From the NCBI GenBank assembly GCA_964577955.1, contig CAZOAZ010000031.1:1-64000 (forward strand): a DNA stretch of 64,000 nt, written 5' to 3'. A program made the translations under genes and the position numbers. The notes beneath the pieces are model-generated. The model saw only the letters and a program-made list of their open reading frames with translations. It ran no database searches and had not been told where the DNA came from. This document shows positions 24,902 to 32,265 of the stretch, piece by piece. The DNA is from CADEEX01 sp964577955 (GTDB lineage Bacteria > Acidobacteriota > Vicinamibacteria > Vicinamibacterales > CAVVIG01). How positions within the stretch are numbered: position 1 is the first letter of the stretch; each line of letters begins with the position of its first letter.

Positions 24902-27519
24902 GCAACCTGCCGTCGCATCAACCGCGCGAACAACCCTTCTTCCGCCATCAGCGCCGCAAAGGTCCCGTGCTGGACGACGCGCCCTTTTTCGATCACGTAG
25001 ATGCGATCCGCCTGGCGGATGGTGCTCATGCGATGCGCAATGACCACCCGTGTCGCCTTTGACTGATTCAGCGATTCGGTGACGATGGCCTGCGACTTGT
25101 TGTCGAGCGCGCTGGTGGCCTCGTCGAGGATCAGCAGGGCCGGCTTGCGGAGCAGCACGCGCGCAATCAGCAGCCGCTGCCGCTGACCGCCGGAGAGATT
25201 CGTTCCACCCTCGGACACGAACGTGTGCAGTCCCATCGGCATCTGGCGGATCTCGTCGTCCACGCCGGCGGCACGCGCCGCCTCCCAGACTTGATCGGTC
25301 GTCGCCGCGTAGCCGACGGTGATGTTGTCGTAAATCGAGCCGGCGAGGATCTTGTTTTCCTGCGAGACGACGCCCATCTGCTGGCGGACGGCGAGGATGT
25401 CGAGGCCTTTGAGATCGTGGTCGTCGAGGTAAATCGCACCGGCACTGGGCGACTCGAACCGCAGCAGCAGGTTGACGATGGTCGACTTGCCGCTGCCGGA
25501 CGGACCGACGAGGGCGATGCACTCGCCGGGATTCGCCTCGATTGAGACTTCGTTCAGGATCAGCGGACCGTCCGCCCGATAGCGAAAGGTGACGCGTTCC
25601 ATTCGCAAGCGGCCGGTCAAATGACCGGGTGGATTCCTCAGGCCCTGGACCTCGGGATCGCCTTCGAGAATCGGCTGCAGCCGGTGCCAGTGCGCCGCGA
25701 CGCTGCAAAAGAGCTCCGTGCTGTTGCCGAGCGTCGTGACGCCGGTCAGGAACGTCCCAAACGCGGCGCTGAAGGCGACGAAGGATCCAACCGTCAGGGT
25801 CGGCTGCGCGCCGAAGACGTCATCGGCGGCAAGCCAGAACAGGATCGCCGTCGCCAGCGGCGGCAGGACGACTGCCAGCAGCTTGCTGCGATCGCCGACG
25901 CGGCGGAGGCGCTGGGCCAGCCGCATGCGGGCCCCATACGCGCGGCCCCACTGCGCGAACGCGCGGGTTTCGGCTCCCGCGGTTCTGAGCTTGGGCACCG
26001 CGCCGATGAGTTGTATCAGCAGGCCGCGCAGCTGGCCGTCGGCGTCCTGCAGTGGCGCCAGCAGGCGCCGGATCCGGATCGCCGAGATCACGCTGACCGT
26101 GCCCGATACGGCGGCGACGGCGACGGCCGCCAGCGTCAGCGGGCCGCTGTACGAAAAGAGCAGCGCCAGGTTCGCCACCGATGCCACCGAGCCGATCACT
26201 GTCGACAGCGCCGTCACGCTCAGCGCGGCGCGAATCTGCGTGACCGCGTTGACCCGGCTCTCGAGATCGCCGGCGGTGAAGCGGCGGAAAAACGACGGTC
26301 CCTGATCGAGCAATCGATCCCAGAGTCCGAGCTGGAGTCGGGCGGCGGAACGTGCGGCCAGGCGGAGCAGACTCAGCGACCGCGCAAGATCAAAGAGCAG
26401 CCCGCCGGCGGCCGCGGCAATCAGCGCGGCGCCAATCGTCAGGAGCTGACTGCGGTCGCCGTCCGGAATGGTGCTCTCGAACAGAATCTTCGTCGCCGGC
26501 GGCGTCAACATGCCGACGAGAATGACGGCGAGACCGGACAGAATCGCCGTCACGAATTCCGATCCGCGATCGGCAAACGTCCAGCGGAGCGTGGCTCCGG
26601 TGGTCGGGCGGCGGACGATGGACGGCGTGATGGCGGACGCTGCGGGTGCGATCGTGGCCGCCAGCGCCGCATCGACGAGTCGCGGCGGCGCGTCGGCGAA
26701 GAGCGCCCTGAAGCCCATGCCGCGGAACCAGCGGCGGCGGAACGGCACCAGGCCGATCGGCTGATTGTCCGGACCGATGGTGCCCACGAGCGGCTCGCCG
26801 TCGTGCCGCCACCAATTGCCGCCGAGCACGACCTTGCGGGCCCGCAGTCCGGAGGCATCGAGAATCGCCGAGAGCGCGGGCGCGCCACTGCTCGCCGCGG
26901 GTGCCACGATCTGGAGCCCGCAGGCATCACCCAGCTGGCGCATCACCGACACGAGCGGCGTGTCGATCCACGTCGCACGCGCGCCTGGTCCGCGCCCGAT
27001 CTGTGTGAGTCCCTCGAGGGTCTCCGCCGTCGCCCGCTCGTTGAGACGGCGCCGCTCGTTGAACCGATCGCGGGCAGCGGCGTCCCGAGTGCGATCGCCT
27101 TGCACGACGGCCTCGAGGTAACGCGTCTGCGCGGCCGCCAGGATCGCGAGCCGCACGTCGGGCGTCGCGGCGTCAACTGCCGCGCGCAGATCTGCAAGTT
27201 CGCAGTCCGCGCCCATCGCCGCGAGCCACAACCCAACCGACTCGCGCCCGTTCGAGACCGCGACTGCGTCAGTCATCGGCATCGCCGTCAATTCGGATGA
27301 TTGAATACCGGCCACGATGACTTCGACGCCGGCGGACGGCTGCCACAAAACCGTCGCACCCGAGTCCAGGCTGAACAGAAAGCGGCGATGCTCGGCGTCC
27401 GCAGCGGTCGCGCGGCAGAGAAACAGCCCGACCGTCCCCGACAGGACGCGCCACGCGCACGACCCGTCCAGCCGCAGCGGCGTGTTCCCCTCGATCCGGA
27501 TCACCTTGGGGTCAGACAC
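24898..27519 (-). CDS. NHLM-type peptide-export ABC transporter, permease/ATPase subunit without peptidase
   Basis: 873 aa. A long N-terminal region (about 1-320, no C39 peptidase) with a regulatory or cargo-recognition look precedes an ABC exporter membrane domain and a complete ATPase: Walker A GPSGSGKST, signature LSGGQRQRLLIARVL, Walker B LLILDEATSALD, H-loop IAHRMST. This layout matches the second ABC protein of nitrile-hydratase-leader microcin (NHLM) export systems. The called start, GTG 27519, lies in a GTCAGACAC repeat, and the first residues (MSDP) come from the repeat. A GTG at 27504 (VIRIEGNTPL) may be the ancestral start. Confidence 0.85.
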   Translation of the reverse strand: MSDPKVIRIEGNTPLRLDGSCAWRVLSGTVGLFLCRATAADAEHRRFLFSLDSGATVLWQPSAGVEVIVAGIQSSELTAMPMTDAVAVSNGRESVGLWLAAMGADCELADLRAAVDAATPDVRLAILAAAQTRYLEAVVQGDRTRDAAARDRFNERRRLNERATAETLEGLTQIGRGPGARATWIDTPLVSVMRQLGDACGLQIVAPAASSGAPALSAILDASGLRARKVVLGGNWWRHDGEPLVGTIGPDNQPIGLVPFRRRWFRGMGFRALFADAPPRLVDAALAATIAPAASAITPSIVRRPTTGATLRWTFADRGSEFVTAILSGLAVILVGMLTPPATKILFESTIPDGDRSQLLTIGAALIAAAAGGLLFDLARSLSLLRLAARSAARLQLGLWDRLLDQGPSFFRRFTAGDLESRVNAVTQIRAALSVTALSTVIGSVASVANLALLFSYSGPLTLAAVAVAAVSGTVSVISAIRIRRLLAPLQDADGQLRGLLIQLIGAVPKLRTAGAETRAFAQWGRAYGARMRLAQRLRRVGDRSKLLAVVLPPLATAILFWLAADDVFGAQPTLTVGSFVAFSAAFGTFLTGVTTLGNSTELFCSVAAHWHRLQPILEGDPEVQGLRNPPGHLTGRLRMERVTFRYRADGPLILNEVSIEANPGECIALVGPSGSGKSTIVNLLLRFESPSAGAIYLDDHDLKGLDILAVRQQMGVVSQENKILAGSIYDNITVGYAATTDQVWEAARAAGVDDEIRQMPMGLHTFVSEGGTNLSGGQRQRLLIARVLLRKPALLILDEATSALDNKSQAIVTESLNQSKATRVVIAHRMSTIRQADRIYVIEKGRVVQHGTFAALMAEEGLFARLMRRQVA

Positions 27520-27687
27520 GTGTCTGACACCGTGTCTGACACCGACGCTCAGAGTCTGCCGGCATCCGGACTACAACTTGGCAATTTTTGGCACGCATCG
27601 CCTTGGAACGGCCCTTATTTGACCTGCTGAGTACTGAATCCATACAAACGGGTGTCAGACGTGGTGTCAGACACGTGTCTGACACCA
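27508..27687. mobile_element. MITE-like element with GTCAGACAC inverted termini
   Basis: Two ends of about 36 bp (27508-27543 and 27651-27687) are near-perfect reverse complements of each other. Each contains the palindrome GTCAGACACGTGTCTGAC plus an extra GTGTCTGAC unit. They enclose about 107 bp of lower-GC sequence with no ORF of note. The element sits between the two ABC genes, overlapping the 3' end of one and the start codon of the other. No transposase is encoded, so if mobile it would need a helper in trans. Confidence 0.6.
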
Positions 27688-29921
27688 CATTCGCCCTCGA
27701 GCGCGGTCGAGCCGGCGTGGACGAGATCCGCGTAAGGACCGCCGGCCGCCAGCATGACCTCGTGCGTCCCGCGCTGAACGATGCGGCCCTGGTCCAGCAC
27801 GATGATCTCGTCGGCGTCGCGAACGGTGCTGAGCCGATGCGCGACGATCAGACACGAGCAGCCGCGGCGCCGCAGCTGCTGATCGATGCGCGCCTCGGTA
27901 TCCGGATCCAGCGCGCTCGTCGCCTCGTCGAGAATCAGGATCGCCGGATCGACGGCCAGGGCGCGCGCGATTTCGAGACGCTGACGCTGTCCGCCGCTCA
28001 GATTCGCGGCGCCTTCGGTCAGCGCGCTGTCGTAGCCGTCCGGGAGCGCGGCCAGATCGTCGTGAATGGACGCATCGCGGCACGCCTGGACCATCTGGTC
28101 GTCGGGCACCGTCGGATCCCAGAGCGTCAGGTTGTCGCGCACGCTGCCGGCAAAGAGCAGAATTTCCTGATCCACCATCGCCAGCGAATTCGCCATCACC
28201 GCGCCGGGAATCGCCTGGCGCGGCCGGCCGTCGAAGAGGACATCGCCGCCACTCGGCTGATAGAGCCCGGCGACGAGTTTCGCGATCGTCGATTTCCCCG
28301 ACCCGCTGCCGCCGACCAGCGCGACGCGCTGTCCAGGCGCAATCGTCAGCGACAGACCGTCGATGAGCGGCGCCGCGTGCGGGTTGTAGCCGAAGCGAAG
28401 CTCCCGTAGCTCCACCGCGCCGCGCAGGCGGACCGGATCGCGATCGTGCACCGGCTCGGGCGACGCCGCGACGTGCGGATTCACCAGCACGTCGTCGAGC
28501 CGGGTGATGTCCGCGTGCAGATCCTGGAGTGTCGTTTCCAGCGCGAGGAGGTTGTGCACCGGACCAAGAAAACTCGCCACCAGGCTCTGGAAGGCGACCA
28601 GCATGCCGAGCGTCAGCACGCCGTCCATCACCCGAAACCCGCCGATGATGAGAATCAGCAGCGACATCAGCGCCGAGACCAGACGCGGCAGCAGGCTCAG
28701 GTTCAGGCTCGCGGTGATTTGCGTCTGCTGGGTATTGACCGCCTTGGCGTAGTGGCCGGCCACGCGCGAGAAAAATTCGGATTCAAGCGCCGACGCCTTG
28801 ATCGTGCGAATCGTCTGCAGCCCGGACACGGCAACACCGGAGAACTTGCCGAATTCCTGGGCCAGGCGGCGATTCGCGTCTTCACGTTTCCTCGACATCC
28901 ACCGCAGGATGACGAAGTTCATGGCCGCGAACCCGAACGCCAGAAGCGTCATCACGTGATCGAACTGCCACATCGCGAGCAGGTAGAACACGACCATGAG
29001 CAGGTCGACCACCGTCGACGCGAGCGGCCCGGACAACTGCTCCGCGACGCGATCGTTGATGGCGATGCGACTGGCGATCTCGCCGCTGTAGCGTTGGGCG
29101 TAGAAGTCCGCCGGCAGTTGCAGCAGATGCCACACGAACCGGCTGGCCATCGTCACGGCCAGCTTCAACTGGAGCCGGCGCAGCAGCCGCTGCTGGATCA
29201 GCGTCAGCACCGCGCGCAGTCCGGCGGCGAGCAGCACGCCGACGACAATCGGCCGGACCCAGTCGTCCAGCCGCTGCACGAGGACCTGATCGACGAACAC
29301 CTGCAGAAAGGCCGGAACGGCCAGTCCGGGCAGTACCAGCAACAGCGCGGTAGCGCCACACAAGGCAAACGTTCCGACCGACGATCGCAGGCGCGTCCAC
29401 ACGCCGTGCATCACGCTCGGTCGATGTCCGCCCTTCTCGAACGACGCGCCCGGCGCCATCCGCAGGACGACGCCAGTGAAGGCCTCCTCGAACTCGGCCC
29501 GGGTGACGACGCGTGGTCCGGTCGCGGGATCGTTGAGGAACACGCGCCCCTTCGCCGCACCCTCGACGACGACGTAGTGGTTGAAGTTCCAAAGGACGAC
29601 GAAGGGGTACTCGAGATCGGCAAGGCCTTCGAGATCGCGCTTGTAGGCACCGGCCTCGAGACCGTAGCCGCGGGCGGCCTGCACGAGGCTCGAGGCCTTC
29701 GCGCCGTCGCGCGACACGCCGCAGGCGCGGCGCAATTCGGCGAGCGGCACGACGCGGCCGAAATGCGCGAGCATGATGCCCAGGCAGGCGGCACCGCACT
29801 CCACCATCTCCATCTGGAGGAGCGTCGGCGTCCGGACGCGGCCGGCCCGAAAGCCGTCCCTCGAGCGACTCGGGACGGCCCTGAGCATCGTCGAAGGGCC
29901 GTCAGCAGCCGGCTGGCTCAC
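27615..29921 (-). CDS. NHLM-type peptide-export ABC transporter with C39 leader peptidase
   Basis: 768 aa. A C39 cysteine peptidase (Cys42 in MEMVECGAACL, His115 in NFNHYVVVEG, Asp131 in FLNDPATG) is followed by an exporter membrane domain and ATPase (GGSGSGKST, LSGGQRQRLEIARAL, LILDEATSALD, IVAHRLST). Such proteins cut a double-Gly-type leader while exporting a peptide. The last 24 or so residues (GVRHVSDTTSDTRLYGF and beyond) are encoded by the inserted repeat element, so the original stop was probably displaced. The GTG at 29921 overlaps the HlyD stop. Residues 8-18 also derive from another dispersed repeat, so translation may really start further in. Confidence 0.88.
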   Translation of the reverse strand: MSQPAADGPSTMLRAVPSRSRDGFRAGRVRTPTLLQMEMVECGAACLGIMLAHFGRVVPLAELRRACGVSRDGAKASSLVQAARGYGLEAGAYKRDLEGLADLEYPFVVLWNFNHYVVVEGAAKGRVFLNDPATGPRVVTRAEFEEAFTGVVLRMAPGASFEKGGHRPSVMHGVWTRLRSSVGTFALCGATALLLVLPGLAVPAFLQVFVDQVLVQRLDDWVRPIVVGVLLAAGLRAVLTLIQQRLLRRLQLKLAVTMASRFVWHLLQLPADFYAQRYSGEIASRIAINDRVAEQLSGPLASTVVDLLMVVFYLLAMWQFDHVMTLLAFGFAAMNFVILRWMSRKREDANRRLAQEFGKFSGVAVSGLQTIRTIKASALESEFFSRVAGHYAKAVNTQQTQITASLNLSLLPRLVSALMSLLILIIGGFRVMDGVLTLGMLVAFQSLVASFLGPVHNLLALETTLQDLHADITRLDDVLVNPHVAASPEPVHDRDPVRLRGAVELRELRFGYNPHAAPLIDGLSLTIAPGQRVALVGGSGSGKSTIAKLVAGLYQPSGGDVLFDGRPRQAIPGAVMANSLAMVDQEILLFAGSVRDNLTLWDPTVPDDQMVQACRDASIHDDLAALPDGYDSALTEGAANLSGGQRQRLEIARALAVDPAILILDEATSALDPDTEARIDQQLRRRGCSCLIVAHRLSTVRDADEIIVLDQGRIVQRGTHEVMLAAGGPYADLVHAGSTALEGECGVRHVSDTTSDTRLYGFSTQQVK
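29870..29900. repeat. Dispersed repeat (CCTGAGCATCGTCGAAGG) inside the N-terminal coding region of the C39-ABC gene
   Basis: Variant of the CCTGAGCGAAGTCGAAGG element. It is translated as part of the first 20 residues of the ABC-peptidase, ahead of the peptidase domain. Confidence 0.65.
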
Positions 29922-31207
29922 TCGGTCCCCGTCAGCTCGCGCAGGAACGGCAGGACATACGTCATCGGCGCGCGCTCTTCGACGACGATCCTCACGTCGC
30001 CGGTCAGTCCGGCGGTGATTGGGAGAGGCGGTCCGCTCGACGACGACCAGCGGTAGCCGCTCGGATTGGACGGATCGGCGTCGAGCGCGACGGTGAGCTC
30101 CACGCGCGCGCTGTCGCCCAGCAGCGTCTGCGCCAGCGCGGTATTGCCGACGATCGCGCGCACGCCTTCAGCCGACACGGCCAGATCAGACACGTGGGTG
30201 ACCCGGCCGGTCATCCCGCCGAAACGCTGCCGCTCGACGCCGTCGGGCGTCACCAGGACCGGCATGCCGGGCCGGACCTTCTTGCCGACGCCGAGCGCCA
30301 GATAGCCGAGCGCGACGAGCGCCCCTTTGCCCTCGTCGACCTCGATGGTCGCGATCCGCGCGCCGGCCGAAACGACCAGCCCGTTCGCCATGATCACTTC
30401 GAGCACGCGGCCGTCGGCGGGCGCGACAATCCGGCTGTTCAGATCGATCTGCACTTCGTTCAGCGCAATCGCCGACTTCAGCCGCTGCATCTCGGCGCGC
30501 CGCGCCGAATCGGCTTCGAGATGGCCGCGCGAGAGCGTCGTCTCCTGGCCGACCGATTGCGCCAGCTGCAGATCGAGCTGGCGCAGCTGCGCGGTCGCCT
30601 CGGTGATGCGGCGCGCGTTCTCCAGGCTCTGCTGCTCGGCGTTCAAGAGCTCGGGCGCCGCCGCCGCCAGCAGGCCGCTCGCGCGCAGCTGACGAACGCT
30701 GGCCAGCCGCTGATCGACGAGCGGCTGCATCGCGCGCGCATCGGCGAGGGTCTTGCGCAGGTTCTCGGCCTGCGACGCGGCGTAGGCCCGCATCGCCTGC
30801 GTCTGCTGCTGCTGCGTCCTCACTTCGCTCGATTGCACGCGCCCCTTGGCCCGGTCCTGCACCTCGAGTTCCTGCAGGAGCGCGCGATCCTCGTCCAGCT
30901 TGCGGCGCAGTTCGAACTGATCGACGAGGCCGATGACCTGCCCCTTCGTGAGGCGATCGCCGCTACGGATCGTGATCTGATCAATCCGACCGGCGCCAAG
31001 CGTCTGGAGTTCGAGGACGCCGCGCGGACGAATCAACACGCCACGGCCGCTGACCGTCGTCGCCACCCGGCCGACGACGCTCCAGACGAGAATCAAGGCG
31101 ACCAGCACCGCGACGACCAGCAGCGGCAGCCAATCGCTCGGCCGCACGATGTGAATCGTTTCATCCAGCCGATCCGGCGACGACAGCCGTTCGGGCGCGG
31201 ACGTCAC
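29918..31207 (-). CDS. HlyD-family membrane-fusion protein of the NHLM exporter
   Basis: 429 aa. One N-terminal transmembrane helix (WLPLLVVAVLVALILVWSVV), then a biotinyl-lipoyl-like hairpin (GRGVLIRPRGVLELQTLGAG), a long coiled coil (about 100-250, rich in Gln, Leu and Arg) and a C-terminal beta domain (GGMTGRVTHVSDLAVSAEGV). This is the periplasmic adaptor layout. The GTG at 31207 overlaps the preceding stop, and its own stop overlaps the ABC start, so the genes are tightly coupled. No TolC homologue is in the window. Confidence 0.9.
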   Translation of the reverse strand: MTSAPERLSSPDRLDETIHIVRPSDWLPLLVVAVLVALILVWSVVGRVATTVSGRGVLIRPRGVLELQTLGAGRIDQITIRSGDRLTKGQVIGLVDQFELRRKLDEDRALLQELEVQDRAKGRVQSSEVRTQQQQTQAMRAYAASQAENLRKTLADARAMQPLVDQRLASVRQLRASGLLAAAAPELLNAEQQSLENARRITEATAQLRQLDLQLAQSVGQETTLSRGHLEADSARRAEMQRLKSAIALNEVQIDLNSRIVAPADGRVLEVIMANGLVVSAGARIATIEVDEGKGALVALGYLALGVGKKVRPGMPVLVTPDGVERQRFGGMTGRVTHVSDLAVSAEGVRAIVGNTALAQTLLGDSARVELTVALDADPSNPSGYRWSSSSGPPLPITAGLTGDVRIVVEERAPMTYVLPFLRELTGTE

Positions 31208-31740
31208 AACGACTTCAGACGGCGCTGCAGCCAGTCGAACCGCGCGCCGGCCAGCGTCAGGGCGTCGAGCGTCGCCGGATCGATCTCGTCGTCGGCAGCG
31301 CCGCGTTCGGGTTCCGAGCCGGGATATCCGAGGTGGCCGACCGTCGTGCGCAGACGGTCGGAAAGAAAGACGGCGAGCGAACGATAGAAGCGGGAGGCGA
31401 AGGTGACGTCCTGCTGCAGCTTCTGCTCGAGGGCGCGCCGCGGAATCGCGAGCACGACGGAGGGCTCGAGGCTCACGACCGACGCCGACGGCGGCCGCGA
31501 ATCGACGAACGACATTTCACCGACGAATTCGCCGCTGCGCAGCTTCGCCACGTCCGCCGTCCCGGTCCGCGCGGTGCGGACGGCAAACAACCCGTCGATG
31601 ATCAGGAACACCGCGTCGACCGGCTGCTTCTCGTGGATCAGCACGGCGCCGGCCGTCACTTCGCGCCTGGCCCCGACCGCGATCATCCAGTCGAGATCGG
31701 AATCGTTCAGGATGCCGAGGAGAAAAAGCGCCTTGCGCAT
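31204..31740 (-). CDS. Cyclic-nucleotide-binding-domain protein
   Basis: 178 aa. A single Crp-type cNMP-binding fold with the phosphate-binding cassette GEFVGEMSFVDSRPPSASV. There is no DNA-binding helix-turn-helix, so it is not a transcription factor; it more likely senses a nucleotide and acts on the exporter. It carries only this domain plus a short C-terminal extension. Starts: ATG 31740 is used; a TTG at 31761 would add 7 residues. It overlaps the HlyD gene by 4 bp (GTGA). Such proteins accompany NHLM exporters in other genomes, from memory. Confidence 0.8.
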   Translation of the reverse strand: MRKALFLLGILNDSDLDWMIAVGARREVTAGAVLIHEKQPVDAVFLIIDGLFAVRTARTGTADVAKLRSGEFVGEMSFVDSRPPSASVVSLEPSVVLAIPRRALEQKLQQDVTFASRFYRSLAVFLSDRLRTTVGHLGYPGSEPERGAADDEIDPATLDALTLAGARFDWLQRRLKSL

Positions 31741-31764
31741 GACGGCCGCGAGCGTCGGCAAACG

Positions 31765-32148
31765 CTACCGGCGGCGCGAGGCCTTCCGGACTTTGGCCTT
31801 GGCGTTGGCCGCCGTCTTCTTCGCGCGCGTGACGACCTTCGCGGCTTTGCCCTTCGCCTTCGCGGCCGTACCCTTCGCCTTGGCCTTGACCTTGGCTTTG
31901 GCGCGGCTCGCCGAAGTTCGAACCTTCTTGACGGTCGCCTTCACCTTGGCCACCGCCACCTTGGCGCGTTCCTTCACTTCAGCCACCTTGGCCTCGCCGC
32001 TGGCCACCATCTCTTTGACTTCACCGACCGGATCGGGATGTGCGGCGGCGACCGTCTCGGCCTTGCCGACGATCGTGCCGATCACGCGGCCGACGGTGTC
32101 TGCGACGTTGCCAACAGTTTCCTGAGCGGGAGTCTGCTTTTTCGCCAT
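31765..32148 (-). CDS. Histone H1-like Ala/Lys-rich protein
   Basis: 127 aa from ATG 32148. An acidic to neutral N-terminal helix (TVGNVADTVGRVIGTIVGKA) is followed by a long AK-rich tail (KVKAKAKGTAAKAKGKAAK, then RKASRRR). This composition is that of bacterial H1/HctA-like nucleoid proteins, which bind DNA through the disordered tail. Start choice: MAKKQTPAQET, with MDILRA upstream less likely. It lies 24 bp ahead of the cNMP gene, making it the first gene of the apparent export operon, but a functional link is unproven. A low-complexity tail may also be prone to mispredicted homology. Confidence 0.75.
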   Translation of the reverse strand: MAKKQTPAQETVGNVADTVGRVIGTIVGKAETVAAAHPDPVGEVKEMVASGEAKVAEVKERAKVAVAKVKATVKKVRTSASRAKAKVKAKAKGTAAKAKGKAAKVVTRAKKTAANAKAKVRKASRRR

Positions 32149-32181
32149 GGCCCGAAGTATATCCAAACGATTCAGCGGTAG

Positions 32182-32261
32182 GGACAGGCTTTCCGCCTAC
32201 GCCGAAGGCTCCGGCGAGACTCGCCGAAGCGCGCAACGCGCGCGAAGGCGGTAGCCTGTCC
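32182..32261. repeat. Long interrupted palindrome ending in GGACAGGCT/AGCCTGTCC
   Basis: The outer arms (32182-32190 and 32253-32261) match the arms of the palindromes at 1724 and 19901. The roughly 60 bp between them contains further short inverted stretches (CCGCCT.. and ..AGGCGG, GGCGAG and CTCGCC). It lies between the H1-like gene and the MutS-like gene, upstream of the former's start, and could fold into an 80-nt hairpin. Confidence 0.7.
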
Positions 32262-32265
32262 GCGA

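Noticed and set aside
25621..27300. Plus-strand open frame of 559 codons opposite the NHLM ABC gene
   Set aside because: Composition is typical of an antisense shadow (Arg/Gln/Asp-rich, no domain). The minus-strand ABC transporter motifs are unambiguous.
27520..27614. Sigma-54-like TGGCA...GGCAC sequence near 27575 in the element core
   Set aside because: The spacing between GG and GC is one base off and the -12 element is not convincing. Not enough to call a promoter.
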